Source: Allosediminivita sp964397775 (GTDB lineage: Bacteria; Pseudomonadota; Alphaproteobacteria; Rhodobacterales; Rhodobacteraceae). From it: 45,115 bases of DNA. The position numbers were made by a program, and so were the translations under genes. The first letter of the stretch is position 1. Each line of letters begins with the position of its first letter. The notes under the pieces are model-generated. The model was not told the DNA's origin and searched no databases. It saw nothing but the letters and a program-made list of their open reading frames with translations. The stretch is from NCBI GenBank assembly GCA_964397775.1, contig CAYNKL010000017.1, forward strand, positions 1-45,115. The letters run 5' to 3'. This document shows, piece after piece, positions 25,352-34,474 of this stretch.

Positions 25352-26184
25352 CCGAGACCGTCCAACCCCGTACCGTGGCCGCCGGCCCGGTCAGTTTTTC
25401 CAATGCTGCGCCATTCGGTCTCATCGCCGGGCCCTGCCAGATGGAGAGCCTTGAGCATTCCCGCATGCTGTGTGCGAAGATCGCCGAGGCCACCGCGCCC
25501 CATGGCATCCCCTTCGTCTTCAAGGCCAGCTACGACAAGGCCAACCGCTCCTCGCTGGGCAGCGAGCGCGGGCTCGGCATCGAGAAGGGGCTCGAGATCC
25601 TCGCCGCCATCCGCGAGGAGTTCGGCTGCCCGGTGCTGACCGACGTGCATGACACGGGGCAGGTCGCCCGCGCGGGCGAGGTGGCCGACATCCTGCAGAT
25701 CCCCGCCTTCCTGTCGCGCCAGACCGACCTGCTGCTGGCCGCGGGCGAAACCGGCCGCGTGATCAACGTCAAGAAGGGCCAGTTCCTCGCGCCCTGGGAC
25801 ATGGCCAACGTCGCCGCCAAGATCGCCTCGACGGGCAACGACAACATCCTGCTCTGCGAACGCGGCGCGAGCTTCGGCTACAACATGCTGGTCAGCGACT
25901 TCCGCGCGCTGCCGATCATGGCCGGGACCGGCTACCCGGTCATCTTCGACGCCACCCACTCGGTGCAGCTGCCCGGCGGGCAGGGCGGCACCTCGGGCGG
26001 GCAGCGCGAATTCGTCGAACCGCTGGCGCGGGCGGCCCTGGCCGTGGGCGCCGCGGGGCTTTTCGTCGAAACCCACGAAGACCCCGACAACGCCCCCTCG
26101 GACGGGCCCAACATGGTGCCCGTGGACCGGCTGCCGGCGCTGCTGGGGCGGCTTGCTGCCATCGACGCGCTCACCAAGGGCTGA
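25348..26184 (+). CDS. kdsA: 3-deoxy-8-phosphooctulonate synthase
   Basis: A 278-residue aldolase-type enzyme that condenses arabinose-5-phosphate with phosphoenolpyruvate to Kdo-8-phosphate. Visible motifs are IAGPCQMES, FKASYDKANRSS, PVLTDVHD, FLSRQTDLLLAAG, VKKGQFLAPWDM and FDATHSVQLPGG. The length equals that of other KdsA proteins. The residues of the metal site (Cys in AGPCQ, His in VHETHEDP-like FVETHEDPDNA) are present. The phosphatase KdsC that follows this step is not in the window and must be supplied from elsewhere. Confidence 0.95.
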   Translation: MTETVQPRTVAAGPVSFSNAAPFGLIAGPCQMESLEHSRMLCAKIAEATAPHGIPFVFKASYDKANRSSLGSERGLGIEKGLEILAAIREEFGCPVLTDVHDTGQVARAGEVADILQIPAFLSRQTDLLLAAGETGRVINVKKGQFLAPWDMANVAAKIASTGNDNILLCERGASFGYNMLVSDFRALPIMAGTGYPVIFDATHSVQLPGGQGGTSGGQREFVEPLARAALAVGAAGLFVETHEDPDNAPSDGPNMVPVDRLPALLGRLAAIDALTKG

Positions 26185-26297
26185 GCTTGGCTGCTCGGTT
26201 TCGAGCAACTGAAATGCCTCCGGTCGGTGTGTCCCGACGCTTTTTGCGAGGCCATTGGCGATCCGTTTCGTGCGCGGCGCGGGCATTCGTTCCGGCA

Positions 26298-26332
26298 GGC
26301 CCGCAAGCTCCGGGGCAGGGGGCTTGCGGGCC
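26298..26332 (+). terminator. Strong hairpin between kdsA and the mutarotase gene
   Basis: GGCCCGCAAGC (26298-26308) pairs perfectly over 11 bp with GCTTGCGGGCC (26322-26332) around a 13-base loop. No T-run follows, so it could be a rho-assisted end of the kds transcript or structured leader RNA of the next gene. A smaller hairpin, TGCTCG/CGAGCA at 26192-26207, comes directly after kdsA. Confidence 0.4.
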
Positions 26333-26383
26333 CCCGGTTCGCGGCCTACCCCGATAGGCAGAACCCGCCGGAGACCCAGCATC

Positions 26384-27259
26384 ATGTCCGACAGTGTCAC
26401 CATCGCCTCCGAGCGCCTTAGCGCCAGTGTCGCGGCCCTCGGCGCCGAGACGCAGAGCCTCACGCTGAAGGGCAGGGGAGAGCTGCTCTGGAACGGCGAT
26501 CCCGCCTGGTGGTCGGGCCGCGCACCCATCCTCTTTCCCATGGTCGGTGGCGCGCCGGGGGACGAGGTGGCCTTCGACGGCGTGCCCTATCCCATGGCCA
26601 AGCACGGCTTCGCCCGCCGCAGCACCTTCGCGCTGGAAGAGGCCGGGCCGGACTGGTGCCGCCACGTGCTCACCGACAGCGGCGAGACTCGCGCCGCCTA
26701 TCCTTTCGCCTTCCGCCTCGCCGTCACCCACGCGCTGGCGGGTGCCACACTGACCGTCACCGCCGAGGTCGAGAACCCCGGCGAGGTGCCGCTGCCCTTC
26801 GGCTTCGGCTTTCATCCCGCCTTCTGCTGGCCGCTGCCGGGCGCCGAAGGCCAGCCCCACCGTGTCGTGCTGGAAAACGGTGCCGAGCCGCCGCTGGCCC
26901 GGCTCGGGGCCGACGGGCTGCTCGCGCCCGCGCGGCTGCCCTCGCCCTTCTCCGCGGGCGTGCTGACCCTCGATCCCGCACTTTTCGAGGCGGACGCCAT
27001 GATCTTTCCCGAAGGGGCGGGCACTGCGCTGCGGCTCGAGGCGGACGGGCAGGGCGTACCCGCGCTGCGCTTTGCCTTCGAGAACACGCCGCATCTCGGC
27101 ATCTGGCAGAAACCCGGCGCGCCCTACATCTGCATCGAACCCTGGCACGGCATGGCCGCCGAGGAAGGCGCTGGCCCCGAGATGACGGCCCGTCCCGGCA
27201 CCGTGACACTTGCCCCCGGCGACAGCATCCGCTTCGGGTTTTCCGTCTCTGCGAGCTGA
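26384..27259 (+). CDS. Aldose 1-epimerase (mutarotase) family protein
   Basis: A 291-residue galactose-mutarotase-like protein (LacX/YihR type). Family segments are ELLWNGDPAWWSGRAPILFP near residue 30, MAKHGFARRSTFAL, PFGFGFHPAFCWPL and YICIEPWHGMA near the end. The conserved His residues and the Glu of CIEPW that usually act in mutarotation are present. The ATG at 26384 has CCGGAGA upstream. It would speed anomer exchange of free hexose or act on a related sugar phosphate. It lies among sugar-nucleotide genes but its exact part in the pathway is unknown. Confidence 0.85.
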   Translation: MSDSVTIASERLSASVAALGAETQSLTLKGRGELLWNGDPAWWSGRAPILFPMVGGAPGDEVAFDGVPYPMAKHGFARRSTFALEEAGPDWCRHVLTDSGETRAAYPFAFRLAVTHALAGATLTVTAEVENPGEVPLPFGFGFHPAFCWPLPGAEGQPHRVVLENGAEPPLARLGADGLLAPARLPSPFSAGVLTLDPALFEADAMIFPEGAGTALRLEADGQGVPALRFAFENTPHLGIWQKPGAPYICIEPWHGMAAEEGAGPEMTARPGTVTLAPGDSIRFGFSVSAS

Positions 27260-27347
27260 GATCCCGGCCCGGGCTGGCCAAGGGCGCGCAGATGTTTCAC
27301 AAGAATCCCCGTATTGAGTGCTCTTCTTGCCCGGAAGGACCCCGCAG

Positions 27348-28358
27348 ATGGCCACGATCCTCGTCACCGGCGCTGCCGGCTTCATAGGCTACCACGTCAG
27401 TCGCCTGCTGCTTGACGAGGGCCATGCGGTCGTCGGGCTCGATGCCATGACGGACTACTACGACGTCACGCTCAAGCAGGCGCGGCTGGACCGGCTGAGC
27501 CCCTCCGAGGGGTTCACCGCGGTCATCGACCGGGTGGAAACGCCCGGCCTGCTGATGGAACTCTTCGAGCGGCATCGCCCCGACTTCGTCATCCACCTCG
27601 CGGCCCAGGCCGGGGTGCGCTACTCGATCGAGGCGCCCCGCGCCTATCTCGATAGCAACATCACTGGCACCTTCGAACTGCTGGAGGCCGCGCGCGCGCA
27701 TCCGCCGCGCCACATGCTGCTGGCCTCCACCTCCTCGGTCTATGGCTCCAACACCGAGATGCCCTACCGCGAGACCATGCGCGCCGATCACCAGATGTCC
27801 TTCTACGCCGCCACCAAGAAGGCGACCGAGAGCATGGCCCATTCCTATGCCCATCTGTTCGGGCTGCCGGTCACCATGTTCCGCTTCTTCACCGTCTACG
27901 GGCCCTGGGGGCGGCCGGACATGGCGCTGTTCAAGTTCACCCGGGCGATCCTCAAGGACGTGCCGATTGACGTCTACAACCACGGCGACATGAAGCGCGA
28001 CTTCACCTATATCGACGACCTGGTGGGGGCCATGCGCCGGCTGATGGATGCCGTGCCCGAACGGCCCGCGGCGGGGCAGGCGCCCGAGGGCGACAGCCTC
28101 TCGCCGGTGGCCCCCTTCCGGGTGGTCAATATCGGCAATTCCGCCCCCGTGGCCCTGACCGAGTTCATCGCCGCCATTGAGGCGGCGACCGGACGCACCG
28201 CGCAGCGCAACATGCTGCCCATGCAGCCCGGTGACGTGCCCGCGACCTGGGCCGATACCACCCTGCTCGAAACCCTCACGGGCGACGGCACGCACACCCC
28301 CGTGGCCGAGGGCGTGGCCCGCTTCGTCGAGTGGTACCGGGGCTACAACCGCTTCTGA
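27348..28358 (+). CDS. NAD-dependent epimerase, probable UDP-glucuronate 4-epimerase
   Basis: A 336-residue extended short-chain dehydrogenase. VTGAAGFIGYHVSRLLLDEG binds NAD, GLDAMTDYYDVTLKQARL is characteristic of UDP-glucuronate 4-epimerases (LpsL/Cap1J type), and SFYAATKKATE holds the Tyr-x-x-x-Lys pair. RFFTVYGPWGRPDMALFKFT is the strongest diagnostic stretch for UDP-glucuronate rather than UDP-glucose. The ATG at 27348 is preceded by GGAAGGA. It would make UDP-galacturonate from the UDP-glucuronate produced by Ugd (34475). Confidence 0.88.
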   Translation: MATILVTGAAGFIGYHVSRLLLDEGHAVVGLDAMTDYYDVTLKQARLDRLSPSEGFTAVIDRVETPGLLMELFERHRPDFVIHLAAQAGVRYSIEAPRAYLDSNITGTFELLEAARAHPPRHMLLASTSSVYGSNTEMPYRETMRADHQMSFYAATKKATESMAHSYAHLFGLPVTMFRFFTVYGPWGRPDMALFKFTRAILKDVPIDVYNHGDMKRDFTYIDDLVGAMRRLMDAVPERPAAGQAPEGDSLSPVAPFRVVNIGNSAPVALTEFIAAIEAATGRTAQRNMLPMQPGDVPATWADTTLLETLTGDGTHTPVAEGVARFVEWYRGYNRF

Positions 28359-28472
28359 GATTACCGAGCAGGCGGACCAGACGCCACACGCCAGGGTTGT
28401 GGCGGTTTGCCATTGAGATCGGCCCCTTTTCGGGCGACACCCTGCGGGACAGCTTTTCCACGGAGAGATTTC

Positions 28473-29867
28473 ATGGCCCCCAAATTCGGTACCAGCGGCC
28501 TGCGCGGCCTCGTCACCGAGCTGACACCGGATCTTGTCGCCGACCACACCCGCGCCTTCCTGGCGGCCTGCCCCACGGGCGGCGGGCTCTTCGTGGGACG
28601 CGACCTGCGCGCCTCCTCGCCCGAAATCGCCGAGGTCGTGGTCGCCACCGCCCGGGCCGAGGGGCTGGAGGTGACCGACTGCGGGGTGCTGCCGACGCCG
28701 GCGCTGGCGCTGGCGGCCATGCGCGCGGGGCAGGCGGCCATCATGGTCACTGGCAGCCACATCCCGGCCGACCGAAACGGGCTCAAGTTCTACCTCCCCA
28801 CGGGCGAGATCGCCAAGTCCGACGAGGCGGCGATCCTCGACCACCTCGGCCGGCCCGCGGGCAGCGGCGAGGGCGCACTGAAGGACGGCAGCGCAGCCGC
28901 CGCGCTCTACCGCGACCGTTATGTCTCGGCCTACGGCGGCAAGGCGCTTTCGGGCCTGCGGGTGGGGGTCTACCAGCACAGCTCGGTGGCCCGCGACGTG
29001 ATGGTCGATGTCGTCGAGGCGCTCGGCGGCACACCGGTGCCGCTGGCGCTCTCTGAGAGTTTCATCCCCGTCGACACCGAGGCGCTCGACCCCGAGACCC
29101 GGGGCATGCTGGGCGGCTGGTGCGAGGAACATCGGCTCGACGCGGTGATCTCGACCGATGGCGACGCCGACCGTCCCATGGTGGCCGATGCCTCCGGCCG
29201 CGTGGTGCCCGGCGACGTGCTGGGCGCGCTCACCGCCCGGGCGCTCGGGGCGAAGCTGGTCTGCACGCCGGTCTCGTCGAACACGCTGGTGCGCGAGATG
29301 CCCGATTTCGACGCGGTCACCCAGACCCGCATCGGATCGCCCTTCGTGATCGCCGCCATGGAAGAGGCGCTCGCCGCCGACAGAGCCGCGCGCGTGGTGG
29401 GCTACGAGGCCAACGGCGGCTTCCTGCTCGGCTTCGAGGCCCGCGGGCCCGCCGGCCCGCTTGCGCCGCTGATGACCCGCGACTGCCTGCTGCCGATCAT
29501 CGCCCCGCTGGCTGCCGCGACTGCGGCTGGCCAGAGCCTCGCCGATCTCGTGGCCGCGCTGCCGCCGCGCTACACCGCCGCCGACCGCATCCAGGAGGTG
29601 CCGACCGAGGCCTCGAAGGCCTTCATCGCGGAACTGACCGGCGATCCCGGTGCCCGGGCCGCCTTCTTCGAGGGCACCGGTCCCGAGGCGGACACGGATC
29701 TGACCGACGGGCTGCGCGTGCGCTTCGAGAGCGGCGACATCGTCCACCTGCGCCCCTCGGGCAACGCCCCCGAGCTGCGCTGCTACGCCGAGGCGGCCAG
29801 TTTCGAGGCGGCGGAGGCGCTGGTGGGGCGCCACCTGGACAAGCTTTCCGCGCAGCTGCGCGGCTGA
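28473..29867 (+). CDS. Phosphomannomutase (phosphohexomutase family)
   Basis: A 464-residue alpha-D-phosphohexomutase that most likely converts mannose-6-phosphate to mannose-1-phosphate. It opens with KFGTSGLRG. The active-site Ser is in VTGSHIPADRNGLKFY near residue 95, where most relatives have TASHNP. The metal loop is STDGDADRP near residue 228, the sugar loop GYEANGGFLLG, and the phosphate loop RPSGNAPELRCYAE at the end. The ATG at 28473 follows CGGAGAG. It supplies ManC. The changed active-site motif (GSHIPAD) is a known variant in this subgroup but makes the sugar preference less certain. Confidence 0.87.
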   Translation: MAPKFGTSGLRGLVTELTPDLVADHTRAFLAACPTGGGLFVGRDLRASSPEIAEVVVATARAEGLEVTDCGVLPTPALALAAMRAGQAAIMVTGSHIPADRNGLKFYLPTGEIAKSDEAAILDHLGRPAGSGEGALKDGSAAAALYRDRYVSAYGGKALSGLRVGVYQHSSVARDVMVDVVEALGGTPVPLALSESFIPVDTEALDPETRGMLGGWCEEHRLDAVISTDGDADRPMVADASGRVVPGDVLGALTARALGAKLVCTPVSSNTLVREMPDFDAVTQTRIGSPFVIAAMEEALAADRAARVVGYEANGGFLLGFEARGPAGPLAPLMTRDCLLPIIAPLAAATAAGQSLADLVAALPPRYTAADRIQEVPTEASKAFIAELTGDPGARAAFFEGTGPEADTDLTDGLRVRFESGDIVHLRPSGNAPELRCYAEAASFEAAEALVGRHLDKLSAQLRG

Positions 29868-30201
29868 AACCCGGGGCTTGGACCGGGCCTCAGGAGGGGC
29901 CGGTACGGTCGAAGTGTGAACAATGTCTGAATTCGGGTTGCCAAGTCCTTGTTTCTACGGGCCCCGCTGGGCGCCCCTGCCCGGGACCACCCTCGTATCC
30001 CGGGGCTGGCAGCGCCAAAAATGTGGGTTCCAGGGCACGTCGATTATGCCGAAATCGTCCGATAGAGATGTATGACGTTTATTATCTCGGGCCGAGGCGT
30101 CAAAAGGACAGACACCGGGCTGGGCGGTCAGGAATCACCCGAGCGCCGGAATGAAAAAGAAGCATAACGATCGGCATCCGCGCCGGGGAGCAAGGGGACA
30201 C
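29868..30201. other. Intergenic region before the secretion operon
   Basis: This 334-bp gap separates phosphomannomutase from yjbH. Near 29868-29905 GC-rich inverted segments (CCCGG/CCGGG and ACCGG/CCGGT) could form a weak terminator. Base composition drops towards the end, and TATTAT at 30080-30085 is a possible -10 without a good -35. An in-frame ATG at 30151 could extend the next gene by 17 residues. No small gene is convincing here. Confidence 0.5.
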
Positions 30202-32358
30202 ATGGGACGGAAGGGGATCCGGCAGGCTTTGCTGTGCAGCGCGCTCGGCCTGACCTGCGCGTGGCCGATTCCCGCCATTCCGCAGGAGGCCCCCTGGCAA
30301 CGTCCTGCCCTGAACTTTCAGGGGGTGCCAGGCCTCGTGGACATGCCTGGCGCGCACCAGATGCCCGACGCGGAAGGCACGATCACCGTGAACGCCTTCG
30401 GCTCGGACGTGCAGCGTAACATCTTTCATTTCCAGATAGGCCCCCGGCTTTCCGGGGTTTTCCGGTATGTCTACGGGGACAACCTCCGCAACACCGGCGC
30501 CTATTACGACCGGAGCTTCGATATCCGCTACCAGCTGGTCGAGGAAAGCCTGACATGGCCGGCGCTGACGGTGGGTCTGCAGGACTTCGGCGGCACCGGC
30601 ATCTATGCAGGCGAATACGTGGTCGCCGGCAAGACCTTCGGCCGGCTGCGCGCAACTGCAGGCCTCGGCTGGGGCCGTTTCGGAAGCGAGGGCGGTTTCG
30701 AGAACCCACTGGGCGTTTTCGGAAACCGTTTCAAGAATCGCCCTGAGACTGCGGTGAACGTCACCCAGACGGGCCAGTTCGATGCTGATCAATGGTTCCG
30801 GGGAGATGCCGCCTTCTTCGGCGGGCTGCAGTACGCGGTGGGCGACCGACTGGTGCTCAGTGCGGAATACTCCTCGGATGGCTACGATCTGGAAGAGGCC
30901 AATACCGGCTTCACCCGGCAGAGCCCGGTGAGCGTGGCGGCCAGCTACCGGTTCGACAGCGGTCTCGATCTGACGGCAGCATGGCTCTACGGTGATGCGA
31001 TCGGGGTGCAGCTGAGCTACAGCTTCAACCCGAAAACGCCCCCGGGCCCGGCGAGCGGTCGTGAAGGCCAGGGGCCTGTCGTGGCCGCCAGCAGCGCGGT
31101 GGCGCTTGGCTGGGGCGGCATGACGGGCGGTGCGGTCGGAGACGCTGGCGCGGGGGACAGCCTCGAGGCCCGTCTGCGCTCCCGCCTTGGGGCACAGGGA
31201 CTGCGGCTGATCGCGCTGAAACGCAGCGGCGACGTGCTGGAGGTTCACTATCGCAACGATCGCTATCTCGCCGAGGCAGAAGGTATCGGACGTGCGGCGC
31301 GGGCGATCGCTGGGGAGCTTCCCGCCGGAGTGGAGCGGATGGTCCTGGTCCCGCGGCAGGGTGAACTGGCCCCCAGCGCCGTCACGCTGGAGCGGGCGGA
31401 CCTCGTGGCGCTCCAGGATGATCTTGATGGCAGCTGGAAGAGCTTTGCCCGTGCCGAGATCGATGACGGTCGGGCGCACCCGCTATCGCTCCGCACACCC
31501 GGCGCCTACCCCCGTTTCATCTATGGTGTCGATCTCTACGCCGGCCCTACCGTGTCGGACCCCGACAACTTCGTCGCCGAAAGCGGACTGCGCTTCGACG
31601 CGCTCCTGGCGCTGGCACCGGGGCTGACGCTTGATACGGAGTTGCGCCAGCCGCTGCTCGTGAACAGGGTCGAGCCGTTGCCGAACCAGCCCGAAGGAGA
31701 AAGCGACTACCCCGTCGTGCGTACGGATGGGGCGCGCTACGATGACGACACGGATCTGGAACTGCGGCGCCTGACCGCCGACTACGTCTTTCGCCCGGGA
31801 GAGGATCTTTTCGGGCGTGTCTCCGTGGGCCAGTTCGAGCAGATGTACGGTGGTGCCTCCGCTGAACTTCTGTGGAAGCCGGCCGACAGCCGGCTGGGGC
31901 TCGGTGGGGAGATCACTTATGCCCGCAAGCGTCAGCCGAACGATCCCTTCGGGTTCGAGGATTTCGACACCACCACCGGCTTCGTGTCGGCCTACTACGA
32001 ATTCAGCGAAGGCTACCTCGGCCAGATCGACGTCGGTCAGTACCTCGCGGGAGACACCGGGGCCACGGTGTCGTTTGACCGTGAGTTCGACAATGGCTTC
32101 CGGATCGGAGCCTATGCCACGATCACGGATATGCCGACAGATGAGTTCGGCGAGGGCTCATTCGACAAGGGTATCCGCTTTTCGGTGCCGGCAAGCTGGC
32201 TGTTGGGGTATCCCTCGCGGCGGGAATTCGCGACCACTTGGCGTCCGACCACCGGCGACGGCGGGGCCCGCGTGAAACAGGCCAACCGGCTTTACGAGAG
32301 GGTGCGCCAGGGCCAGGCACGCGAGCTGCAGGAAGACTGGGGGAGCTTTTGGCGATGA
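30202..32358 (+). CDS. YjbH-type exopolysaccharide outer-membrane protein
   Basis: A protein of 718 residues of the YjbH/WbfB family (PF06082-like), thought to form outer-membrane beta-barrels for exopolysaccharide export. A signal peptide (basic MGRKGIRQ then LLCSALGLTCAWPIPAIP) precedes LNFQGVPGLVDMPGAHQMPD, the conserved family start. Many alternating hydrophobic and aromatic strands follow. The ATG at 30202 has GCAAGGGG upstream and gives a normal signal peptide; an ATG at 30151 is the alternative. The stop overlaps the lipoprotein gene as ATGA. Together with YjbF and a Wza-like protein it forms the outer export part of the system. Confidence 0.85.
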   Translation: MGRKGIRQALLCSALGLTCAWPIPAIPQEAPWQRPALNFQGVPGLVDMPGAHQMPDAEGTITVNAFGSDVQRNIFHFQIGPRLSGVFRYVYGDNLRNTGAYYDRSFDIRYQLVEESLTWPALTVGLQDFGGTGIYAGEYVVAGKTFGRLRATAGLGWGRFGSEGGFENPLGVFGNRFKNRPETAVNVTQTGQFDADQWFRGDAAFFGGLQYAVGDRLVLSAEYSSDGYDLEEANTGFTRQSPVSVAASYRFDSGLDLTAAWLYGDAIGVQLSYSFNPKTPPGPASGREGQGPVVAASSAVALGWGGMTGGAVGDAGAGDSLEARLRSRLGAQGLRLIALKRSGDVLEVHYRNDRYLAEAEGIGRAARAIAGELPAGVERMVLVPRQGELAPSAVTLERADLVALQDDLDGSWKSFARAEIDDGRAHPLSLRTPGAYPRFIYGVDLYAGPTVSDPDNFVAESGLRFDALLALAPGLTLDTELRQPLLVNRVEPLPNQPEGESDYPVVRTDGARYDDDTDLELRRLTADYVFRPGEDLFGRVSVGQFEQMYGGASAELLWKPADSRLGLGGEITYARKRQPNDPFGFEDFDTTTGFVSAYYEFSEGYLGQIDVGQYLAGDTGATVSFDREFDNGFRIGAYATITDMPTDEFGEGSFDKGIRFSVPASWLLGYPSRREFATTWRPTTGDGGARVKQANRLYERVRQGQARELQEDWGSFWR

Positions 32359-32990
32359 GGCGCATGCTCTCCTGCTTGGGCCTTCTGGCCGTGTTGTCCG
32401 GCTGTGCGTCCACCGGCGAACCGCAAAGGCTGGTTCGAGAGGCTACCGTGGAGCTTTTGCCCTTCCTTGAGCGGCACGATGCGCGTCATGACGCGCTGGT
32501 GCGCACCGGGGCCCAGTCGAGGTCCGCCGCGCTTGTCGGCGAAGGTAGGGTACTGGACCTGCGCCGGCTCGCGGTGCTGCCGGATGGCAACACGCTTTGG
32601 CTGGCCCCCGATGGTAGCGGTTTCACCTTCGACGAAGGCCTTCTGGTCGCCACGCGCGGTGTCGGCAATGACCTGATGTCATCCGACCTGTCCCAGCTTC
32701 GCGCGCTATTGCGAGCCGGGCGCGATGGTACCGCCGAGCGCTTTCACAGTCTCCTGGATGGAGAAGGGCGGATCGTGCTGAGGAGCTATGTCTGCTCTGT
32801 CACGATCAGCGGGCAGATTGCTCGAGAGGACTGCGCGGGCCTATCCGAGAATTTCATCAACACCTACCAAATTTCACCCGGTACGGGGAGGGTGCTGTCC
32901 TCCCGCCAGCAGGCCGGAAGAGGCATCTGGCAATTTGGGCCTATCGAGGCCCCCAGTGCTGCGATGCCGACAGTGAAGGAGACCCCATGA
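32355..32990 (+). CDS. YjbF/GfcB-type lipoprotein
   Basis: A 211-residue lipoprotein. MRRMLSCLGLLAVLSGC is a lipoprotein signal with the lipobox LSGC, so the mature protein starts at Cys17 and is anchored to the outer membrane. The body resembles YjbF/GfcB group-4 capsule lipoproteins (LPDGNTLWLAPDGSGFTF; FDEGLLVATRGVGNDLMS). Starts and stops overlap with yjbH upstream and the Wza-type gene downstream by ATGA, so the three are translationally coupled. In enterobacteria yjbF and yjbH lie in one operon and are needed for exopolysaccharide production. Confidence 0.85.
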   Translation: MRRMLSCLGLLAVLSGCASTGEPQRLVREATVELLPFLERHDARHDALVRTGAQSRSAALVGEGRVLDLRRLAVLPDGNTLWLAPDGSGFTFDEGLLVATRGVGNDLMSSDLSQLRALLRAGRDGTAERFHSLLDGEGRIVLRSYVCSVTISGQIAREDCAGLSENFINTYQISPGTGRVLSSRQQAGRGIWQFGPIEAPSAAMPTVKETP

Positions 32991-34360
32991 TGCGTGCACT
33001 CGTCATCTTGCTGAGCCTGATGCTCGGCCTCGCCGGCTGCGGCGTAGTCTACAAATCTCCGTCGGTGGATCGCATGGCGGGCGCCGACGGTAAGCTGCGC
33101 GTAGTCGACATGACTCCGGAGACGGTTCTGGTGGCTAACAGGTCTACCTACCAACCCAAGACGCTTCCGCCGGTCTTCTTCACGACTGCAGGTTACGGTA
33201 GCGGCTTGCGGGGAGCCGGCCCGACGCCCGAGCCAGCGTTCGACCGTCGGCCGCAGGAGGATTTCTTGGAGACGCGCTTGCCTCCCGAGGTCAACCCCGG
33301 TCCCTATCGGATCGGTACGGGAGATGTACTGCTGCTTGCCACTCCACAGACGGGATCAACGGTAGAACAGCTGTCAGGCCTGCTGGCAGCTACGAACGCA
33401 CGACAAGGCTACACAGTGCAAGATGATGGTGCGATCGCTATCCCTAATGTGGGGCGAGTGCAGATTGCCGGTTTGACACTGGAAGAAGCCGAAGCGGCGT
33501 TGTTCCAGCGGCTCGTCGAAAATCAGATTGATCCCACCTTTAGCTTGGAGATTGCCGAGTTCAATTCGAAGAAGGTCTCAATTGGAGGGGCGGTGTCCCA
33601 GCCAACTGTGGCACCGATCTCTCTGACGGCCCTCTACCTTGACGAAGCCTTGGCGGCAGCTGGTGGAATTACCGTCGAAGATCAGGATTATGCTTCTGTG
33701 CGCATCTATAGGGATGGCACACTTTACCAGATCCCGCTTACTCAACTTTACGCACAGGATGGACTGCGGCGCATTCAGTTGATTGATGGAGATAGTGTAT
33801 TTGTCGATACTTCCTATGAGCTGGATTTGGCGCAGGCCTATTTCGAAGAACAAATTCGCTTGGCGCAGTTCAAACAAAGCTCCAGGAGTATCGCGCTCAG
33901 TACGCTGAATACTGAGATTGGTATCCGGCGCGACAATCAACAGGATGAGCGAAAAAACTATCTGGATCGTCTCGATCTCGATTCTGTTGATCGGGACTAT
34001 GTCTACCTGACTGGCGAAGTTGACAGGCAGAGTCGCTATGAGCTGCCCTTCGGACGCACGGCGGTTCTTGCCGAGGCTCTCTACGGTAGCGGCGGGGTTC
34101 CCGTCAAAACAGGCGACGCCAGCGAAATCTATGTATTGCGGGGTTCCTCAGACCCACGCGAGTTCGGCGCAACCACGGCATGGCGTTTGAACACTACCAA
34201 TGCTGGCAATATCCTGCTCGCTACTCGATTCGAGCTGCGTCCCAACGATGTCATCTTCGTTGCCGAACAACCGGTCACGAAGTGGAACCGCGTGATCCAG
34301 CAGATTACGCCCTCACTGGTCACCACTGCAGCGAATACCGCGGCGCGTGCCTCCAACTAA
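32987..34360 (+). CDS. Wza-type polysaccharide export lipoprotein
   Basis: A 457-residue outer-membrane polysaccharide exporter. The lipoprotein signal MMRALVILLSLMLGLAGC has lipobox LAGC. The polysaccharide export domain starts near residue 103 with GPYRIGTGDVLLLATPQ and has GYTVQDDGAIAIPNVGRVQI. Two SLBB-type domains follow (KVSIGGAVSQPTVAPISL; YVYLTGEVDRQSRYEL), and the C-terminal segment probably forms the membrane helix crown. It would work with the Wzc-type kinase at 7686. Base composition changes inside the gene: the first 350 bp are GC-rich, the rest is AT-richer. A strong terminator follows. Confidence 0.92.
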   Translation: MMRALVILLSLMLGLAGCGVVYKSPSVDRMAGADGKLRVVDMTPETVLVANRSTYQPKTLPPVFFTTAGYGSGLRGAGPTPEPAFDRRPQEDFLETRLPPEVNPGPYRIGTGDVLLLATPQTGSTVEQLSGLLAATNARQGYTVQDDGAIAIPNVGRVQIAGLTLEEAEAALFQRLVENQIDPTFSLEIAEFNSKKVSIGGAVSQPTVAPISLTALYLDEALAAAGGITVEDQDYASVRIYRDGTLYQIPLTQLYAQDGLRRIQLIDGDSVFVDTSYELDLAQAYFEEQIRLAQFKQSSRSIALSTLNTEIGIRRDNQQDERKNYLDRLDLDSVDRDYVYLTGEVDRQSRYELPFGRTAVLAEALYGSGGVPVKTGDASEIYVLRGSSDPREFGATTAWRLNTTNAGNILLATRFELRPNDVIFVAEQPVTKWNRVIQQITPSLVTTAANTAARASN

Positions 34361-34369
34361 CCCTTTGCG

Positions 34370-34405
34370 GCGGCCACTACTTCGTCGTGGCCGCTGAGAT
34401 TTTTT
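34370..34405 (+). terminator. Rho-independent terminator after the Wza-type gene
   Basis: GCGGCCAC (34370-34377) pairs perfectly with GTGGCCGC (34387-34394) around a 9-base loop, with a run of six T at 34400-34405. It ends the yjbH-yjbF-wza operon, so ugd has its own promoter; TTGACG at 34413-34418 is a possible -35 element. Confidence 0.85.
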
Positions 34406-34474
34406 AAGAGCGTTGACGTGCCCTTCGGGCTGGGCCAACACATGTATGCTCTTGCAGCATGAAAGGCGAAGACC

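Noticed and set aside
27297..29834. An 845-codon open frame on the minus strand opposite the epimerase and phosphomannomutase genes
   Set aside because: Both plus-strand genes have intact motifs and ribosome sites. The antisense product is low-complexity and rich in Gly, His and Arg.
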